Shown: positions 62,047-64,000 of the stretch, piece after piece | How the letters are laid out: each line of letters starts with the position of its first letter | Position numbering within the stretch: position 1 is the stretch's first letter | Source: Bradyrhizobium sp. AUGA SZCCT0158 | GTDB taxonomy: Bacteria; Pseudomonadota; Alphaproteobacteria; Rhizobiales; Xanthobacteraceae | DNA length: 64,000 bases | NCBI RefSeq assembly: GCF_018130065.1 | Contig: NZ_JAFCME010000020.1 | Location: forward strand, 50,810 to 114,809 | Direction of reading: 5' to 3' | Program-made: the position numbers and the translations under genes | The notes under the pieces: model-generated | Told to the model about the DNA's origin: nothing | Databases searched by the model: none | The model's input: the letters and a program-made list of their open reading frames with translations, nothing else

Positions 62047-62220
62047 CTATTCGGTCCAAATGCGCTCTCCGCACTGCTTGCATTCAAACATATGAATGAC
62101 AACTCCGCTTTCAGATTCCATGATCGTTTTGAGAAGCGTGAGTTTTCCTGCGCAGAAGCGGCAGTCGTGGTTTGATTGATCCCGAGCAGTGGCGATCTTC
62201 TCAGCTCGAAATAGCTCCAT
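62047..62220 (-). CDS. Small zinc-ribbon protein
   Basis: 57 residues from ATG 62220 with GGAAGGGGG upstream. CRFCAGKL and FECKQCGERIW give a CxxC...CxxC zinc ribbon. Between lie KTIMESESGVVIHM. Function unknown; possible RNA or protein binding. Confidence 0.7.
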   Translation of the reverse strand: MELFRAEKIATARDQSNHDCRFCAGKLTLLKTIMESESGVVIHMFECKQCGERIWTE

Positions 62221-62547
62221 GACGCCCCCTTCCCACAAAGGGTAGGGTACGGAGCGCCGGTTTCGTGAGGCGTAAATGGGCAACAACTGTTGCCCCGGGC
62301 GACAAAGTTAAGGATGAAGGTCGGTTGTCCACAGCAATCCACCGCCGCGTGCCGCCACGCTCGGGTCGTCAACCTTCGTGTCGACAGAAAAGCAATAGCG
62401 CCGCCGCAACGCCTTTTGCCGTCAGACGGCCGGCAACTGCCGCCCGGCCGCTTCAAAGTTGCCCTAACTTGTTATGTCGGGAGCCGGACTTAAAGTGATA
62501 GGTGAAGTCATCATCGGAATGAGCTTGGCAATTGCCGATGCAGCCGG

Positions 62548-62649
62548 TCAAACGTGTCGCGCTTCGTTTTTTGCGGTGGCAAGATCGCGGATCAATTCCG
62601 CTTCGGCTGCGTCCCTAGGAAGTTTTCGAGAGGCTTGATAATCCTTCAT
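62548..62649 (-). CDS. Small ORF coupled to an NTF2-like gene
   Basis: 33 residues (MKDYQASRKLPRDAAEAELIR...). The ATG overlaps the upstream stop as ATGA. The opening resembles longer rhizobial proteins (MKDYxxSRKxPRD), so this one may be a shortened version. Low support. Confidence 0.4.
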   Translation of the reverse strand: MKDYQASRKLPRDAAEAELIRDLATAKNEARHV

Positions 62650-63002
62650 GGGTTTTCAGTCCCTATAGCTGCCTGGTTATTGAACAAAGCGCGCCGACTA
62701 CGCTGAAGCGACCCGTCGGGATTGAACGTGAGAACCGCTTGCAAAATCTCATCCGACGCGCGGAAGTGCAGGACAACATCGCTGCCGTTCCATTGCAGAT
62801 CGATGAGATCGCCGGCACACGTTTCAACGAACCGTTGGTGCCAGTACGCAGCGATAGCGTGCGCGCCGCGCAATTCTTTCTTGTCCCCGCAGTCGCATTG
62901 CAGGGAAGCATCATCGGCATAACAATCAACAATGAAAAGGTCGCCCGCGCGATAGGCATCGAGCCAATCGATCGCGATAGCAATCAGATCGATGGAAGAC
63001 AT
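62646..63002 (-). CDS. NTF2/SnoaL-like protein
   Basis: 118 residues from ATG 63002 (MSSIDLIAIAIDWLDAYRAGD). The cone-shaped NTF2-like fold is suggested by DWLDAYRAGDLFIVDCYADDASLQCDCGDKKELRGAHAIAAYWHQRF and by the closing LQAVLTFNPDGSLQRSRRALF strands. The ligand or activity is unknown. Confidence 0.7.
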   Translation of the reverse strand: MSSIDLIAIAIDWLDAYRAGDLFIVDCYADDASLQCDCGDKKELRGAHAIAAYWHQRFVETCAGDLIDLQWNGSDVVLHFRASDEILQAVLTFNPDGSLQRSRRALFNNQAAIGTENP

Positions 63003-63207
63003 GGTCCCTATCCACCCCCGCGCGGCTGTCATTGCGCGCTCGATGCGCGCGCAGATATGAGCGGAATTACGCCAAACGCGCTTGTTAAAGTGCGCCAATT
63101 TTGTTGTTTTGCCTCAACAGCGAATGGCACAAACTGCACATGCCAAGGGATGCAAGCGGGTATATCGTGTTGAATTCGCGAGCAATGCCCCGTGAGAGCA
63201 CCCTGCC

Positions 63208-63300
63208 ATGGTAGTCGAATTCCTCTATCGCGCAGGCATCATAGCCCTTGGCCTGATGAACGTCGGGCTGGTTGCTGTCCTATTGTTCGCAGGCGGCTAA
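63208..63300 (+). CDS. Very small membrane peptide
   Basis: 30 residues (MVVEFLYRAGIIALGLMNVG...), one hydrophobic helix ending LLFAGG. It is kept because of the membrane-like composition, but nothing else supports it. Confidence 0.3.
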   Translation: MVVEFLYRAGIIALGLMNVGLVAVLLFAGG

Positions 63301-63456
63301 AGCGGCAGCCGGCGACTTAAAACTCGCGGCTCGCCACCGGATGCACCCGCTCTTGGCGTCCAAACGGCCACCGCGATAGGCGGGGTCTCGGATGGTGCCT
63401 GACTTAACGCTGGCAGCGAGCGCCGTGCCATTGGCGCACGGCCGCCTCAACACGGA

Positions 63457-63801
63457 TTAGTAGCGTGGGCAAACCCAGTTGCCGTAGGTATCGTAGCCGC
63501 AGCCGCCGCCGTAATAGGCCCCAGCCGCCGCAGCGCCAACAGCAGCCGCGCCGACCGCTGCCGCACCGTAGCCCCGACGATACCCGTAGCCGGCATAACC
63601 GTAGCGACCGCCGCGCACTGCGACAGCGCTACCCCGAGCACCTCGAACTGCGACCGCGCCGCCGCGGTAGCCACCACCGTGAAATCCGCCACCACCGCGA
63701 TAAGCGCCACCGCCGCGACCGCGGGCATCGGCATCGTCTGGGATCAAACTGGCGGCGAGCAGAACAAGTGCCGCAAAAGCCGCAAGAACATAGCGAAGCA
63801 T
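63457..63801 (-). CDS. Exported Gly/Ala-rich protein
   Basis: 114 residues from ATG 63801 with AGAGG upstream. Signal peptide MLRYVLAAFAALVLLAASLIP, then a Gly/Arg/Tyr-rich low-complexity region (GRGGGAYRGGGGFHGGGYRGG) and an Ala/Gly stretch, ending in GGGCGYDTYGNWVCPRY with two cysteines. This is a common surface-protein style in Bradyrhizobium. The 200 bases after it to the window end (63802-64000) show no gene. Confidence 0.65.
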   Translation of the reverse strand: MLRYVLAAFAALVLLAASLIPDDADARGRGGGAYRGGGGFHGGGYRGGAVAVRGARGSAVAVRGGRYGYAGYGYRRGYGAAAVGAAAVGAAAAGAYYGGGCGYDTYGNWVCPRY

Positions 63802-64000
63802 GGCCGAACCTCTTTCTACAAATCCTGCCGGACAGGAAATTGCTGCGCTGTCAGTGCGGGGCATTGATGTAGATCAAAAGAACCTGTTCCTGGATTCATG
63901 GGGCGAGATGTCGGGTGCTGACAGATTGTGTTGAAGAAGTCGGCGACCCAAACGATTTGGGATGTTGCAAGGAATCAGAGCGCGCGTGAGTTTGTTTGCT

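Overview
The window is about 64 kb of GC-rich alphaproteobacterial chromosome, most like Bradyrhizobium or a close relative (Nitrobacteraceae). The evidence is the gene content (uvrA/ssb, gyrA, coaD, two cyclophilins, queA, tgt, asd, a complete C-P lyase cluster), an Omp25/RopB-type surface protein, alphaproteobacterial LexA sites of the form GAAC-N7-GAAC, and several families of short extragenic palindromes. No rRNA, tRNA, CRISPR array, prophage or intact insertion sequence was recognised.

Layout. 1-3.5 kb: an MFS transporter cut by the left edge, then an arsenic-type operon (arsR, FAD/NAD(P)-binding protein with a Cys-rich tail, MFS exporter). 3.5-9.7 kb: palindromic repeats, a double-glycine-leader peptide, an AAA ATPase, an MxaD-like protein with a YVTN beta-propeller, and toxin-antitoxin-like fragments including a frameshifted higB. 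9.7-18.3 kb: uvrA, an outer membrane protein, ssb, a DUF2306 protein and gyrA. 18.4-26 kb: accessory DNA with a solute-binding protein, a three-times-frameshifted adenylate cyclase, a NodS-like methyltransferase, a formylglycine-generating-enzyme-like protein and several small exported proteins. 26.4-36 kb: housekeeping genes (coaD, cyclophilins, queA, asd, tgt, a cysteine synthase). 36-44 kb: a secreted caspase-like protein, a DMT transporter, RidA and small exported proteins. 44-60 kb: phosphorus acquisition. 60-64 kb: small and hypothetical genes, including a second double-glycine-leader peptide.

The phosphorus block is the most integrated part. A Tat-exported PhoD-type phosphatase is followed by three phosphonate units. 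These are a minus-strand operon (hexapeptide transferase, second PhnM, DUF1045 2H phosphoesterase), phnCDE1E2, and phnGHIJKLMN plus an FMN-binding protein, with the GntR regulator phnF divergent from phnG. Each unit has a PHO-box-like sequence upstream. The phnG promoter also carries a perfect palindrome, and a 36-bp sequence spanning it recurs with one mismatch 53 kb away before the MFS gene at the left edge. No phnP is present in the window, and the DUF1045 protein is a candidate replacement.

The asd gene has a leader that looks like a transcription attenuator: a promoter placing the start almost at the AUG of a Thr/Lys-rich 23-codon ORF, a possible antiterminator, and an intrinsic terminator before asd. 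All functional calls rest on reading the sequence and on family knowledge; no database search was run.
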